A DNA stretch of 64,000 nucleotides from Pseudomonas sp. (lineage in GTDB: Bacteria; Pseudomonadota; Gammaproteobacteria; Pseudomonadales; Pseudomonadaceae), in the NCBI GenBank assembly GCA_030656145.1, contig JAUSOF010000009.1, positions 1 through 64,000 of the forward strand. Direction: 5' to 3'. The notes under the pieces were generated by a model, which worked only from the letters and a program-made list of their open reading frames with translations, was not told the DNA's origin and did no database searches. The position numbers were made by a program, and so were the translations under genes. Below, one piece after another: positions 41,271 through 52,977 of this stretch (position 1 is its first letter; every line of letters starts with the position of its first letter).

Positions 41271-41675
41271 CTACTTCTTTTTGCGCACGTAGAGCACCAG
41301 GTTGTGATCGACCATTTCAAAGCCATGCTCGAGCACGATTTCTTTCTGCCGCCTCTCGATTTCAGGGTCGAAGAATTCGATCACCTCACCCGAATCGACA
41401 CAAACCATATGATCGTGATGGCCACCATCGGCCAACTCGAACACGGCATGGCCGCCATCGAAGTTGTGACGCACCACCAGCCCTGCAGCCTCGAACTGGG
41501 TCAGTACGCGGTACACGGTGGCCAGGCCAACGTCCTCACCCGCCTCCATCAGGGCCTTGTAAACATCTTCTGCACTCATGTGACGTTGCTCGGCGGAATC
41601 GAGCATCTGCAGAATTTTGACCCGTGGCAAGGTCACTTTCAGGCCAGCTTTGCGTAGTTCGCTATTTTCAACCAT
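41271..41675 (-). CDS. fur: Ferric uptake regulator Fur
   Basis: Protein of 134 aa. Winged-helix DNA-binding half (LKVTLPRVKILQMLDS, HMSAEDVYKALMEAGEDVGLATVYRVLTQFEAAGLV) and a metal site around HHDHMVCVDSGEVIEF. Ends VRKKK as in other pseudomonads. Iron-dependent repressor; probably controls the receptor operon near 59.6 kb. Divergent from bamE with a 97-base shared promoter region. Confidence 0.98.
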   Translation of the reverse strand: MVENSELRKAGLKVTLPRVKILQMLDSAEQRHMSAEDVYKALMEAGEDVGLATVYRVLTQFEAAGLVVRHNFDGGHAVFELADGGHHDHMVCVDSGEVIEFFDPEIERRQKEIVLEHGFEMVDHNLVLYVRKKK

Positions 41676-41772
41676 GGTCTGCTTTCTCGCGGAAGCGGCT
41701 TCGCAGCTTCCTTTATTGCGGGTATGATCGGGGTTTACGTTGCCCAGCCAAGATAGTGGAAGTCACCCTCCG

Positions 41773-42294
41773 ATGCAAAAAACCAAGCTCCTGCTGACCA
41801 GTCTCACCTTTGTGGGACTCATCGCGCTCGCCGGTTGTTCTTTCCCCGGGGTTTATAAAATTGACGTCCAACAGGGCAATGTCGTTACACAAGACATGAT
41901 AGATCAATTGCGCCCTGGAATGACCCGCAGCCAAGTGCGCTTTATCATGGGCAACCCGTTGCTCACCGACACCTTCCATGCCAATCGCTGGGACTACCTG
42001 TACAGCATCCAGCCTGGCGGCGGTAAACGCCTGCAAGAGCGTGTGAGCGTAACGTTCAATGGCAATGATCAACTGGCCGGCCTGTCGGGCGACTTCATGC
42101 CCGGCGTCAGCCGCGACGAAGCTATTCTTGGCCAGAGTGGAGCCAGCGTAGTTGCGCCGCAAACTACCGCGCAACCGCAAGCTGAACAACCACCAGCGCC
42201 AGGCTCCTTGCTTGAGCAGATCCAGCGTGAAGTCGACGACGTGCAGAGCGTAGCGGTACCAACCCCGGAACCACTGGACAGCTCACCGCAGTAA
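41773..42294 (+). CDS. bamE: Outer-membrane assembly lipoprotein BamE (OmlA)
   Basis: Protein of 173 aa from ATG 41773 ([11 protein letters not shown]). Lipoprotein signal ending in the lipobox LAGC; then the BamE/SmpA domain ([33 protein letters not shown]). Pro/Gln-rich C-terminal tail. Part of the BAM complex; divergent from fur, the classic omlA-fur arrangement. Confidence 0.96.
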   Translation: MQKTKLLLTSLTFVGLIALAGCSFPGVYKIDVQQGNVVTQDMIDQLRPGMTRSQVRFIMGNPLLTDTFHANRWDYLYSIQPGGGKRLQERVSVTFNGNDQLAGLSGDFMPGVSRDEAILGQSGASVVAPQTTAQPQAEQPPAPGSLLEQIQREVDDVQSVAVPTPEPLDSSPQ

Positions 42295-42304
42295 AGCGAC
42301 CCGC

Positions 42305-42336
42305 AAAAAAAGCCCAGAAGTTTCTGGGCTTTTTTA
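42305..42336 (+). terminator. Rho-independent terminator of bamE
   Basis: AAAAAAAGCCCAGAAG-TTT-CTGGGCTTTTTT, 10 bases after the stop. The A-run also makes it usable from the other strand. The 260 bases that follow up to rnfH hold no gene I can support. Confidence 0.93.
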
Positions 42337-42597
42337 TGCGTGAGTACCCCTCAGGTGTTGCCGCAATGGGTAGGCTGGCGCGGACAGCGAAGCCACGCAG
42401 ACCGCAGCAAATTCGCTGGCCTTGGCCGCCCTGTGCCTCAGGCCACGCGGCCTACGAGTGATCTCCCCGCAGCAGTTAATCGCCACATCGCCATCCAGCG
42501 CGTCACAGACAAGTCCGCCCCGCAGCTACCACCTGACTGGGCAGGAGAGAACTTGCCCGCGATAGCCGTCGCCGGGACGCTGCCCGTCAGCTTGTCG

Positions 42598-42918
42598 TCA
42601 AGCGCCCTCTTCGTCAGCCTTGGCCTGAGCCGCCCGGGCAGCACGCTGCTTGCGAACCTCTTTCGGATCGGCAATCAGAGGCCGATAGATTTCCACTCGC
42701 TCGCCATCCTCCAGGACTCGCTCTTGTGGCTTGGCAACGGCCTTGCCGAAGATCCCCAGCGGACTGCTCTCCAAATCAAGACCAGGGAAATGCGCCTGCA
42801 TGCCCGATTGCTCCGCGGCCTGGCGCATCGTCGTGCCGTAAGGCAGGCTCAGGCGCAGCAACTTCTGCTTGTCCGCCAAGGCATAGACCACTTCAACTGC
42901 GATCATTTTGCTATCCAT
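42598..42918 (-). CDS. rnfH: RnfH family ubiquitin-like protein
   Basis: Protein of 106 aa from ATG 42918 (MDSKMIAVEVVYALADKQ). Beta-grasp UPF0125/RnfH family: LLRLSLPYGTTMRQAAEQSG, GIFGKAVAKPQERVLEDGERVEIYRPLIADPKEVRKQRA. Function not firmly known. Its start overlaps the ratA stop by eight bases, the usual ratA-rnfH coupling; an ATG four codons later is possible. Confidence 0.93.
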   Translation of the reverse strand: MDSKMIAVEVVYALADKQKLLRLSLPYGTTMRQAAEQSGMQAHFPGLDLESSPLGIFGKAVAKPQERVLEDGERVEIYRPLIADPKEVRKQRAARAAQAKADEEGA

Positions 42919-43345
42919 ATAGCTGCTTCGCCCTTTGGCAGAAGGCATCCACCAGGGTGTTTGCCGCCTGATTGAACAGCGGCCCAAGTGTTACCCGCAC
43001 CAACGGACCGGCATAGTCGAAGGTCAGGTCCAGGCTGATCTTGCAGGCTTTGTCGCCCAATGCCTTGAACACCCACTGGCCATGCAGTTGATTGAACGGC
43101 CCCTCCTCCAGCACCAGCTCGATCGACTGCCCCCAAACCAGCACATTACGGGTAATAAAACGCTGGCTAACGCCACCCTTGGCCACTGCCAGACTGGCAC
43201 GCATGTGGGTTTGACTGACGTCCAGAACCTCACTGGCCGAACACCAGGGCAGGAACTCCGGATAACGCGCCACGTCATTGACCAACTCATACAGGACAGC
43301 CGCAGGGTAAGGCAGCAACGCCGAACGTTGAATATGGGTGCTCAT
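42911..43345 (-). CDS. ratA: RatA / PasT-type START-domain protein
   Basis: Protein of 144 aa with a SRPBCC/START fold: LLPYPAAVLYELVNDVARYPEFLPWCSASEVL at the N-terminus and PLVRVTLGPLFNQAANTLVDAFCQRAKQLYG at the C-terminus. Annotated in E. coli as a toxin that blocks 70S assembly, but related to coenzyme Q-binding COQ10 proteins, so the role is uncertain. Paired with rnfH. Confidence 0.92.
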   Translation of the reverse strand: MSTHIQRSALLPYPAAVLYELVNDVARYPEFLPWCSASEVLDVSQTHMRASLAVAKGGVSQRFITRNVLVWGQSIELVLEEGPFNQLHGQWVFKALGDKACKISLDLTFDYAGPLVRVTLGPLFNQAANTLVDAFCQRAKQLYG

Positions 43346-43379
43346 AAGCCTGCACCTTCACTCAGTAGGGTCACTGTAC

Positions 43380-44783
43380 TCATTTCATCAACTCTGCCAC
43401 AAACACGATCAATATCCCCAATGGCGCCACCACTCGCATCAACCAGTAGACCAAACCAAACAGCAGCGGGTTGTTGATTGCCAACTCTTCGCGCACCACT
43501 TCGCGCTTGAGTACCCAACCAGCGAACAGGACAAAGGCCAGACCGCCCGCCGGCAAGAGAATGCGGCTGGTCAGGTAGTCGACGCTGTCGAAGAAGTTTC
43601 GCCCGCCCTCGGCGCCCCACTGAAACAGATGAAAACCATCTTCAGCGAAGACAAAGAACTTGGCTTCGGCACCAAGATTGAAGGACAACACAGTGCCCAT
43701 GCCCACCACCCAGCACAGCAACACCAACACACTGGTGACCAGCGCCCGGCTGCGCTGGGTACGCTCGACCAGATAAGCAACTGCCGGTTCCAACATCGAG
43801 ATCGACGAGGTCCAGGCTGCGATCAGCACCAACACGAAAAACAACGTACCCATTACCTGGCCGAACACAATATTGCCGAAAGCCACCGGCAGGGTGACGA
43901 ACATCAGTCCAGGCCCGGCGCCCGGTTCCAGGCCGGCGGCAAACACGATGGGAAACAACGCCAATCCGGCAGTCAGGGCCACCAGGGTATCGAGAATCCC
44001 GACGGCCAGCACAGTGCTGCCAATCGACGCTCGCTTGGGCATGTAGGCGCCATACACCATGATCGCACCGACGCCAACGCTGAGGGTGAAGAAGGCATGG
44101 CCCAGCGCAGCCAGCACGCCGTCGAGCAGCCTGTCCGGCTGAAAATCGAAGAGGAAGTGAAAACCCTGCATAAAGTGCCCGGTGGTCATGCTGTAACCCA
44201 GCAGTACCAGCAACAAGACAAACAGCAGCGGCATCATGACGCGCAGGCTGCGCTCCAGCCCGGCCACGACTCCACGGGCGATGACGAATCCGGTCAACAG
44301 CATGAACAGCGTGTGCCACAGGGTCAGGCGCCAGGGATCGGTGGTCAACGCACCGAACGCAGCACCCGCGCCGTCGGCACTGATACCTTCGAATTGACCG
44401 CCGCCCATGCCGATGATGTAGTCCAGCGACCAGCCGGCAATGACACTGTAGAAGGACAGGATCAGCAACGCGGCGACCATCCCCATCAGCGCTGCCCACG
44501 ACCACCTCGGTGAGGCGCCAGACTCCAGCGCCAGTGTTGCCAGGGCATTCACCGGACTCTGCCGGCCACGGCGGCCGATCAGGGTTTCCGCCAGCATGAT
44601 CGGCAAGCCGACCAGAAAAATACACACCAGGTACATGATGACAAAGGCGCCGCCGCCATACATGCCCGTCATGTAGGGAAACTTCCAGATATTGCCGAGG
44701 CCCACTGCAGAGCCGGTTGCCGCCAGGATAAATACCCAACGACTGGCCCAGGCGCCGTGGATCGAAACCTTATCACTCACCAT
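43380..44783 (-). CDS. Sodium-dependent transporter, NSS/SNF family
   Basis: Protein of 467 aa with 11-12 membrane helices. Start region [36 protein letters not shown] is the canonical NSS helix 1 with the GNIWRFP-type unwound sodium/substrate site. Substrate (an amino acid or amine) cannot be told. It stands between ratA and smpB and ends 35 bases from ratA on the same strand. Confidence 0.93.
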   Translation of the reverse strand: MVSDKVSIHGAWASRWVFILAATGSAVGLGNIWKFPYMTGMYGGGAFVIMYLVCIFLVGLPIMLAETLIGRRGRQSPVNALATLALESGASPRWSWAALMGMVAALLILSFYSVIAGWSLDYIIGMGGGQFEGISADGAGAAFGALTTDPWRLTLWHTLFMLLTGFVIARGVVAGLERSLRVMMPLLFVLLLVLLGYSMTTGHFMQGFHFLFDFQPDRLLDGVLAALGHAFFTLSVGVGAIMVYGAYMPKRASIGSTVLAVGILDTLVALTAGLALFPIVFAAGLEPGAGPGLMFVTLPVAFGNIVFGQVMGTLFFVLVLIAAWTSSISMLEPAVAYLVERTQRSRALVTSVLVLLCWVVGMGTVLSFNLGAEAKFFVFAEDGFHLFQWGAEGGRNFFDSVDYLTSRILLPAGGLAFVLFAGWVLKREVVREELAINNPLLFGLVYWLMRVVAPLGILIVFVAELMK

Positions 44784-44892
44784 GATTACGCCCGAGATAT
44801 GTGCAAAAGACGCGCATTGTCCGGGATTACCCCACCTCTCTCAAGATCAGGCTGTCGCCAGCAGGCCAACGACTGCCTATAATGCCGCCCCT

Positions 44893-45375
44893 ATGGCTAA
44901 ACAAAAGAAACACCCTCAAGGCACCATCGCCCAAAATAAAAAGGCGATGCACGATTATTTCGTCGAATCCAGATTCGAGGCGGGCTTGGTCCTGGCCGGC
45001 TGGGAAGTGAAAAGCCTGCGCGCCGGCAAGGCCCAATTGGTCGACAGCTATGTATTGCTGAAGGACGATGAAGCCTGGCTGATGGGCTGCCACATCACCC
45101 CCCTGAAGACTGCCAGCACCCATGTAATTGCCGACCCGATCCGCACACGCAAGCTGCTGCTGAACAAACGCGAACTGGAAAAACTGTTCGGCGCCGTGCA
45201 GCAAAAAGGCTACACCTGCGTGGCGATCTCGATTTACTGGAAGGCGCATTTGATCAAATGCGAGATTGCCCTGGCCAAGGGCAAGAAGGACTTCGACAAG
45301 CGTCACACGGAAAAAGAACGTGACGCTGACCGCGAAGTACAGCGCGCCATGCGCAGCAAGGGTAAAGACGACTAA
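44893..45375 (+). CDS. smpB: tmRNA-binding protein SmpB
   Basis: Protein of 160 aa from ATG 44893 ([23 protein letters not shown]). OB-fold core with [14 protein letters not shown] and a basic C-terminal tail ([27 protein letters not shown]). Works with tmRNA, whose gene is 10.7 kb downstream in this window, to rescue stalled ribosomes. Confidence 0.97.
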   Translation: MAKQKKHPQGTIAQNKKAMHDYFVESRFEAGLVLAGWEVKSLRAGKAQLVDSYVLLKDDEAWLMGCHITPLKTASTHVIADPIRTRKLLLNKRELEKLFGAVQQKGYTCVAISIYWKAHLIKCEIALAKGKKDFDKRHTEKERDADREVQRAMRSKGKDD

Positions 45376-45435
45376 TGAGCGACCCGGCCCTCACGGGCCA
45401 GGCCGTTCCGGCATCCTGCGAGCGACTAACCCACC

Positions 45436-46218
45436 CTAAGCCTTGACGCTTGCCGCCGCCCCACGGCGCTGCGCTCTTTCTTCTCGTCGTGCTTGCTGCT
45501 GCACCTCGGCGAGCACTTCCTGTACATAGTCGATATGCCGGTTGGACAACTGCCGTGCGTCTTCGGCGCGCCCCTCGATGATTGCTTCATAGAGCGCCCG
45601 ATGCTGATCAATCAGCATGTCGCGGGTCTCGTCGCGCTGAGCGTACATGCCGCCGATATTGGTCACCACATTGCGCTTGAGTAGATCGAACAAGCCGCGA
45701 ATGGTGTGCAGCAACACCGCGTTATGACTGGCTTCGGCGATGGCCAGGTGAAAGTTCGCATCGGCCGCCCCCTCCTCCGCACGAGTCACCTTGCCGCTGC
45801 GGCTGTAGCAGTCCTGCAGCGCCGCAAAGGACTCACTCAGGCGCTGACGATCCCGCTCGGTGGCGCGCTGCGCGGCATAGAACGCGCAAGAACCTTCCAG
45901 GGTGTGGCGAAACTCCAGCAGGTCGCGCTGGGCTTCCGGGTTGCTTTCAAGCAGCGGTAACAACGGGTCACTGAAGGTCGAACCAAGCGACTCGGCAACG
46001 TAGTTGCCCCCACCCTGACGACTGACCAGCAGACCTTTGGCTGCCAGTTTCTGAATCGCCTCACGCAATGACGGACGCGACACGCCGAAGCGCTCGGCCA
46101 GCGCCCGCTCGGCAGGCAGCCGCTCACCGGCACGCAACGTACCTTCCAGAATCATGGTTTCCAGCTGAATGACGATGTCGTCCGACAAACGGCGCTGGCG
46201 CACCTGACCTACTTCCAT
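45436..46218 (-). CDS. lldR: Lactate-responsive GntR/FadR repressor LldR
   Basis: Protein of 260 aa from ATG 46218 with GAGG nine bases upstream. N-terminal winged helix (GERLPAERALAERFGVSRPSLREAIQKLAAKGLL) and C-terminal FCD ligand domain with metal-binding His residues (FHLAIAEASHN, LIDQHRALYEAI). Represses lldPDE until lactate is present. Divergent from lldP; two matching operators lie in the shared region. Confidence 0.94.
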   Translation of the reverse strand: MEVGQVRQRRLSDDIVIQLETMILEGTLRAGERLPAERALAERFGVSRPSLREAIQKLAAKGLLVSRQGGGNYVAESLGSTFSDPLLPLLESNPEAQRDLLEFRHTLEGSCAFYAAQRATERDRQRLSESFAALQDCYSRSGKVTRAEEGAADANFHLAIAEASHNAVLLHTIRGLFDLLKRNVVTNIGGMYAQRDETRDMLIDQHRALYEAIIEGRAEDARQLSNRHIDYVQEVLAEVQQQARREERAQRRGAAASVKA

Positions 46219-46232
46219 AGCCCGAACCTCAC

Positions 46233-46243
46233 TGGTATTACCA
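46233..46243. promoter_or_regulatory. LldR operator, proximal half-site pair
   Basis: TGGTATTACCA, a perfect 11-base palindrome 15 bases upstream of lldR. It shares the TGGT-N3-ACCA core of LldR/FadR-type operators with the larger palindrome at 46386. Confidence 0.65.
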
Positions 46244-46385
46244 CCTGAAACCCCTTCCTTACGCACCGGTGGCGCAAGCCTATAGCGGCGCTTAAAGCCT
46301 TACAAGACAGGCATGCTCGACCAAAGTAGTAAGCCTGCTAATTGACAGTGGCAGGCATCCACTTTTACTCTGGCGGCGCAACATT

Positions 46386-46408
46386 GTAAATTGGTAATAC
46401 CAATTTAC
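46386..46408. promoter_or_regulatory. LldR operator, main 23-bp palindrome
   Basis: Perfect odd-centred palindrome with arms GTAAATTGGTA / TACCAATTTAC. The core TTGGTAATACCAA matches LldR sites. It lies between lldR and lldP, about 125 bases before lldP, where it would overlap the lldP promoter. Confidence 0.8.
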
Positions 46409-46532
46409 CCGAACCTAAAACAATTCCAAAAAGCTCATGAGGTCTCCCATGCCGGTCAACGCCAAATCATTTGCTGCATCGCTGCATCCGCATACACCCA
46501 TGCGCCTTGCGCGCCGCTAAGGAGAGACCAAC

Positions 46533-48227
46533 ATGTCATCTGGTCTTCTGGCTCTACTCGCCTTTTCACCGATCCTGCTGGCGGCCATTCTATTGGTCGG
46601 CCTGCGCTGGCCGGCCAAGCACGCCATGCCGCTGGTCTTCCTGGTAACCGCCGCCATCGGCCTGTTCGCCTGGGAGATGAGTTTCAACCGCGTGCTCGCC
46701 TCGACGCTGCAAGGCCTGCTGATTACCCTGGGCCTGCTGTGGATCATCTTCGGTGCCATCCTGCTGCTTAACACCCTTAAGCACTCCGGCGGCATCACCG
46801 CGATCCGCGCCGGCTTCGCCACTATCAGCCCTGACCGGCGGATTCAGGCGATCATCATTGCCTGGCTGTTCGGCTGCTTTATCGAAGGTGCCTCGGGCTT
46901 CGGCACACCTGCGGCGATTGCCGCACCGCTGCTGGTCGCCATCGGCTTCCCGGCCATGGCCGCGGTCATGCTGGGTATGTTGGTACAGAGCACTCCGGTG
47001 TCCTTTGGCGCTGTAGGCACACCGATCATCGTCGGGGTCAATAGCGGTCTCGACTCGGCCACCATCGGCGCGCAGCTGGTTGAGCAAGGTTCCTCATGGG
47101 CGCAGTTCCTGCAGCTGATAACCAGTGAAGTAGCCATCATCCACGCCATCGTCGGCACTGCGATGCCGCTGATCATGGTGCTGATGCTGACGCGCTTCTT
47201 CGGTACCGAAAAGAGCTGGAAAGCTGGCTTTGAAGTGCTGCCGTTTGCGATTTTCGCCGGCCTGGCCTTCACCATCCCCTACGCCCTCACCGGGGTATTC
47301 CTCGGCCCTGAGTTTCCGTCGCTGGCCGGCGGCCTGATCGGCCTGGCAATTGTCACCAGCGCAGCGCGCATGGGCTTTCTGCTGCCAAAAACCACCTGGG
47401 ACTTCGCCCCCGCCGACAAATGGCCGAGCGAATGGCTGGGCACCATCGAAATGAAGCTGGACCAGCTGACTGCCAAGCCAATGAGCTCCCTGCGCGCCTG
47501 GCTGCCCTATGTACTGGTGGGTGTGCTGCTGGTGATCAGCCGGGTCGTACCAGAAGTCGCGACTGCCCTGAAAGCGGTGGTGGTGAACTTCCCTGACCTG
47601 CTTGGTGAAACCGGGATCAGCGCCAACTTCATGCCACTTTACTTGCCGGGCGGGATTCTGGTGACCGTAGTCATCGCCACCTTCTTCTTCCACAAGATGA
47701 AGCTGCGCGAGCTCGGTCTGGCGGTCAAGGAGTCTTCCGGGGTACTGCTCAGCGCCGGTTTCGTCCTGTTGTTTACCGTGCCGATGGTGCGCATCCTGAT
47801 CAACTCGGGCGTCAATAGTGCCGACCTGGCGAGCATGCCGATTCTGATGGCGCGCTGGGTGGCTGACAGCGTCGGCGGCATCTACCCGCTGCTAGCACCG
47901 AGCATCGGCGCCCTGGGCGCCTTTATCGCCGGTTCCAACACCGTCAGCAACATGATGTTCAGCCAGTTCCAGTTCGGCGTGGCGACTAATCTGGGGATTT
48001 CCAGCGCACTGATCGTTGCGGTCCAGGCCATTGGTGCCGCCGCAGGCAACATGGTCGCTATCCACAACGTGGTAGCCGCCTCTGCTACGGTTGGCCTGCT
48101 GGGTCGCGAGGGCAACATCCTGCGCAAAACCATATGGCCTACGCTGTACTACGTGCTCTTTACCGGCTTGATCGCCCTGTTCGCGATCTACGTACTGGGC
48201 GTTAGCGATCCACTGGTTGCTGGCTGA
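46533..48227 (+). CDS. lldP: L-lactate permease
   Basis: Protein of 564 aa, multi-pass (LctP family). Conserved GFGTPAAIAAPLLVAIGF, PVSFGAVGTPI, and near the C-terminus SIGALGAFIAGSNTVSNMMFSQFQ and VAIHNVVAASATVGLLGREG. Proton-coupled lactate/glycolate uptake. AAGGAG precedes the ATG. First gene of lldPDE. Confidence 0.97.
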   Translation: MSSGLLALLAFSPILLAAILLVGLRWPAKHAMPLVFLVTAAIGLFAWEMSFNRVLASTLQGLLITLGLLWIIFGAILLLNTLKHSGGITAIRAGFATISPDRRIQAIIIAWLFGCFIEGASGFGTPAAIAAPLLVAIGFPAMAAVMLGMLVQSTPVSFGAVGTPIIVGVNSGLDSATIGAQLVEQGSSWAQFLQLITSEVAIIHAIVGTAMPLIMVLMLTRFFGTEKSWKAGFEVLPFAIFAGLAFTIPYALTGVFLGPEFPSLAGGLIGLAIVTSAARMGFLLPKTTWDFAPADKWPSEWLGTIEMKLDQLTAKPMSSLRAWLPYVLVGVLLVISRVVPEVATALKAVVVNFPDLLGETGISANFMPLYLPGGILVTVVIATFFFHKMKLRELGLAVKESSGVLLSAGFVLLFTVPMVRILINSGVNSADLASMPILMARWVADSVGGIYPLLAPSIGALGAFIAGSNTVSNMMFSQFQFGVATNLGISSALIVAVQAIGAAAGNMVAIHNVVAASATVGLLGREGNILRKTIWPTLYYVLFTGLIALFAIYVLGVSDPLVAG

Positions 48228-48264
48228 CAGACGCCAGCCACTCACGTCCCCGTAACCCAGACAG

Positions 48265-48293
48265 ACCGGCCCCGCACTTATCGCGGGGCCGGT
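48265..48293 (+). terminator. Stem-loop between lldP and lldD
   Basis: ACCGGCCCCGC-ACTTATC-GCGGGGCCGGT, 11-bp perfect stem, no T-run. Probably stabilises lldP mRNA or sets the ratio to lldD. Confidence 0.65.
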
Positions 48294-48335
48294 TGCTGGG
48301 CGAGAACAGCCCTCTCCTGGCAAAGGATGAACCCG

Positions 48336-49481
48336 ATGATCATTTCCGCCTCTACCGACTACCGCGCAGCCGCACAACGCAAGCTGCCGCCATTCCTGTT
48401 CCACTACCTCGACGGCGGCGCCTACGCCGAACACACCTTGCGACGCAACGTCGAGGACCTGGCCGATATCGCCCTGCGTCAGCGGGTACTGCGCAACATG
48501 TCCGAATTGAGCCTGGAAACCCGCCTGTTCAACGAAACCCTGTCGATGCCTGTGGCGCTGGCACCGGTCGGCCTGACCGGCATGTACGCGCGGCGCGGCG
48601 AAGTGCAGGCAGCCAAGGCTGCAGCAGCCAAGGGCATTCCCTTCACCCTGTCCACCGTGTCGGTGTGCCCCATCGAAGAGGTGGCGCCGGCGATCGACCG
48701 GCCGATGTGGTTCCAGCTCTACGTACTCAAAGATCGCGGCTTCATGAAGAATGCGCTGGAGCGCGCCAAGGCTGCCGGCGTGACCACCCTGGTGTTCACC
48801 GTGGACATGCCGGTCCCAGGCGCCCGTTACCGCGATGCGCACTCCGGCATGAGCGGGCCGAACGCGCCATTCCGGCGCATGCTGCAAGCCATGACTCACC
48901 CAAGCTGGGCCTGGGACGTAGGCCTGCTGGGCAAGCCCCATGACCTGGGCAATATCTCCGCCTACCGCGGCAGTCCGACCGGACTGGCAGACTACATTGG
49001 CTGGCTCGGCGCCAACTTCGACCCGTCGATTTCCTGGAAAGACCTGGAATGGATCCGTGAGTTCTGGGACGGCCCGATGGTGATCAAAGGCATCCTCGAC
49101 GCACAGGACGCCAAGGACGCTGTGAGTTTTGGCGCCGACGGCATCGTCGTCTCCAACCACGGCGGCCGCCAGCTTGATGGCGTATTGTCGAGTGCGCGGG
49201 CGCTGCCGGCCATCGCCGATGCGGTCAAGGGCGACCTGGCGATTCTCGCCGACTCGGGCATTCGTACCGGGCTGGATGTGGTGCGAATGATCGCCCTCGG
49301 CGCCGATACGGTACTGCTCGGACGCGCCTTCATCTACGCCCTGGCCGTCGCCGGCGGCGCGGGCGTGAGCAACCTGCTCGACCTGATCGAAAAAGAGATG
49401 CGCGTGGCCATGATCCTGACCGGTGCCAAGTCGATCAGCGAGATCAGTGCCGACTCGCTGGTGCGTGAACTGGGTCGCTGA
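48336..49481 (+). CDS. lldD: L-lactate dehydrogenase (FMN, quinone-linked)
   Basis: Protein of 381 aa from [10 protein letters not shown] (48336; an in-frame ATG three codons upstream exists). FMN-dependent alpha-hydroxyacid dehydrogenase barrel: [16 protein letters not shown], catalytic His in [11 protein letters not shown], and [20 protein letters not shown]. Oxidises L-lactate to pyruvate at the inner membrane. Confidence 0.97.
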   Translation: MIISASTDYRAAAQRKLPPFLFHYLDGGAYAEHTLRRNVEDLADIALRQRVLRNMSELSLETRLFNETLSMPVALAPVGLTGMYARRGEVQAAKAAAAKGIPFTLSTVSVCPIEEVAPAIDRPMWFQLYVLKDRGFMKNALERAKAAGVTTLVFTVDMPVPGARYRDAHSGMSGPNAPFRRMLQAMTHPSWAWDVGLLGKPHDLGNISAYRGSPTGLADYIGWLGANFDPSISWKDLEWIREFWDGPMVIKGILDAQDAKDAVSFGADGIVVSNHGGRQLDGVLSSARALPAIADAVKGDLAILADSGIRTGLDVVRMIALGADTVLLGRAFIYALAVAGGAGVSNLLDLIEKEMRVAMILTGAKSISEISADSLVRELGR

Positions 49482-49560
49482 GCAGGCCACTACACCGCCG
49501 TTGTAGGCGTCCCCCCTGGCGCCTACAGATAAAAGATACTCGACTACTTCCGGAGCGCCC

Positions 49561-52368
<2,808 letters not shown>

Positions 52369-52375
52369 CCATTGC

Positions 52376-52397
52376 GCCCCGCCTCGCGGGGCTTTTT
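52376..52397 (+). terminator. Rho-independent terminator of lldPDE
   Basis: GCCCCGC-CTC-GCGGGGC followed by TTTTT, eight bases after the lldE stop. The next 270 bases hold only a degenerate REP-like stretch. Confidence 0.92.
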
Positions 52398-52671
52398 ATG
52401 GGCGATGTAACCGTTAGCGGGTGCCAGGGAATACATAGCCAGAGCGCGGAATCTGTCGGCGCCGGCTTACTGTGATTCGGCGCTCCGACGATGCTTTTGG
52501 CCCGGATCGCCAGCAAGGACTAGGCGCCCCTCTGATTCCTACATGGGATTGCTGCAACAGCTAACGGGGAAGTAGCCTTTTTTATTCCGGCGAGGAAACC
52601 GGATCAACGGTGCAAAACCACCGGCGCAGGCTTTCTATACTGCAAGTCCAGCCATTAAAAGGAACACAACC

Positions 52672-52917
52672 ATGCGCCGCCTTGCTGTTTTCCTCACCTC
52701 TATCCTGCTCAGCACCTCACTGTGGGCCATGCACTGCCCGGCAGATATGGCAAAGATAGACGCCATGCTGCAAAGCAATCCACCTAGCGACGCGAGCGTA
52801 CTGGCGCAGGTGCAAAAACTTCGCGCCGAAGGCGAAGAGCTGCACACTGCCGGCAATCACAGCGCGTCGGTAAAAGTCCTTGGCGAAGCCCTGCAACTGC
52901 TCGAAGCCAGCGAATAG
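52672..52917 (+). CDS. Small secreted protein of unknown function
   Basis: Protein of 81 aa with AAAGGA upstream. Signal peptide LAVFLTSILLSTSLWA, then a mature helical part of ~62 residues with one Cys (MHCPADMAKIDAMLQ...), rich in Ala/Glu/Leu and tetratricopeptide-like in style (GNHSASVKVLGEALQLLE). No family recognised; probably periplasmic. Confidence 0.75.
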   Translation: MRRLAVFLTSILLSTSLWAMHCPADMAKIDAMLQSNPPSDASVLAQVQKLRAEGEELHTAGNHSASVKVLGEALQLLEASE

Positions 52918-52977
52918 CCTCGCATCAGCGGCGGGCGCCTGGAGGTAACCGCCGTAGACGAACGCCTTCACCGCGGC

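Noticed and set aside
42340..42975. 211-codon plus-strand frame over rnfH
   Set aside because: Overlaps rnfH, which has clear family motifs, and begins inside terminator-flanking DNA.
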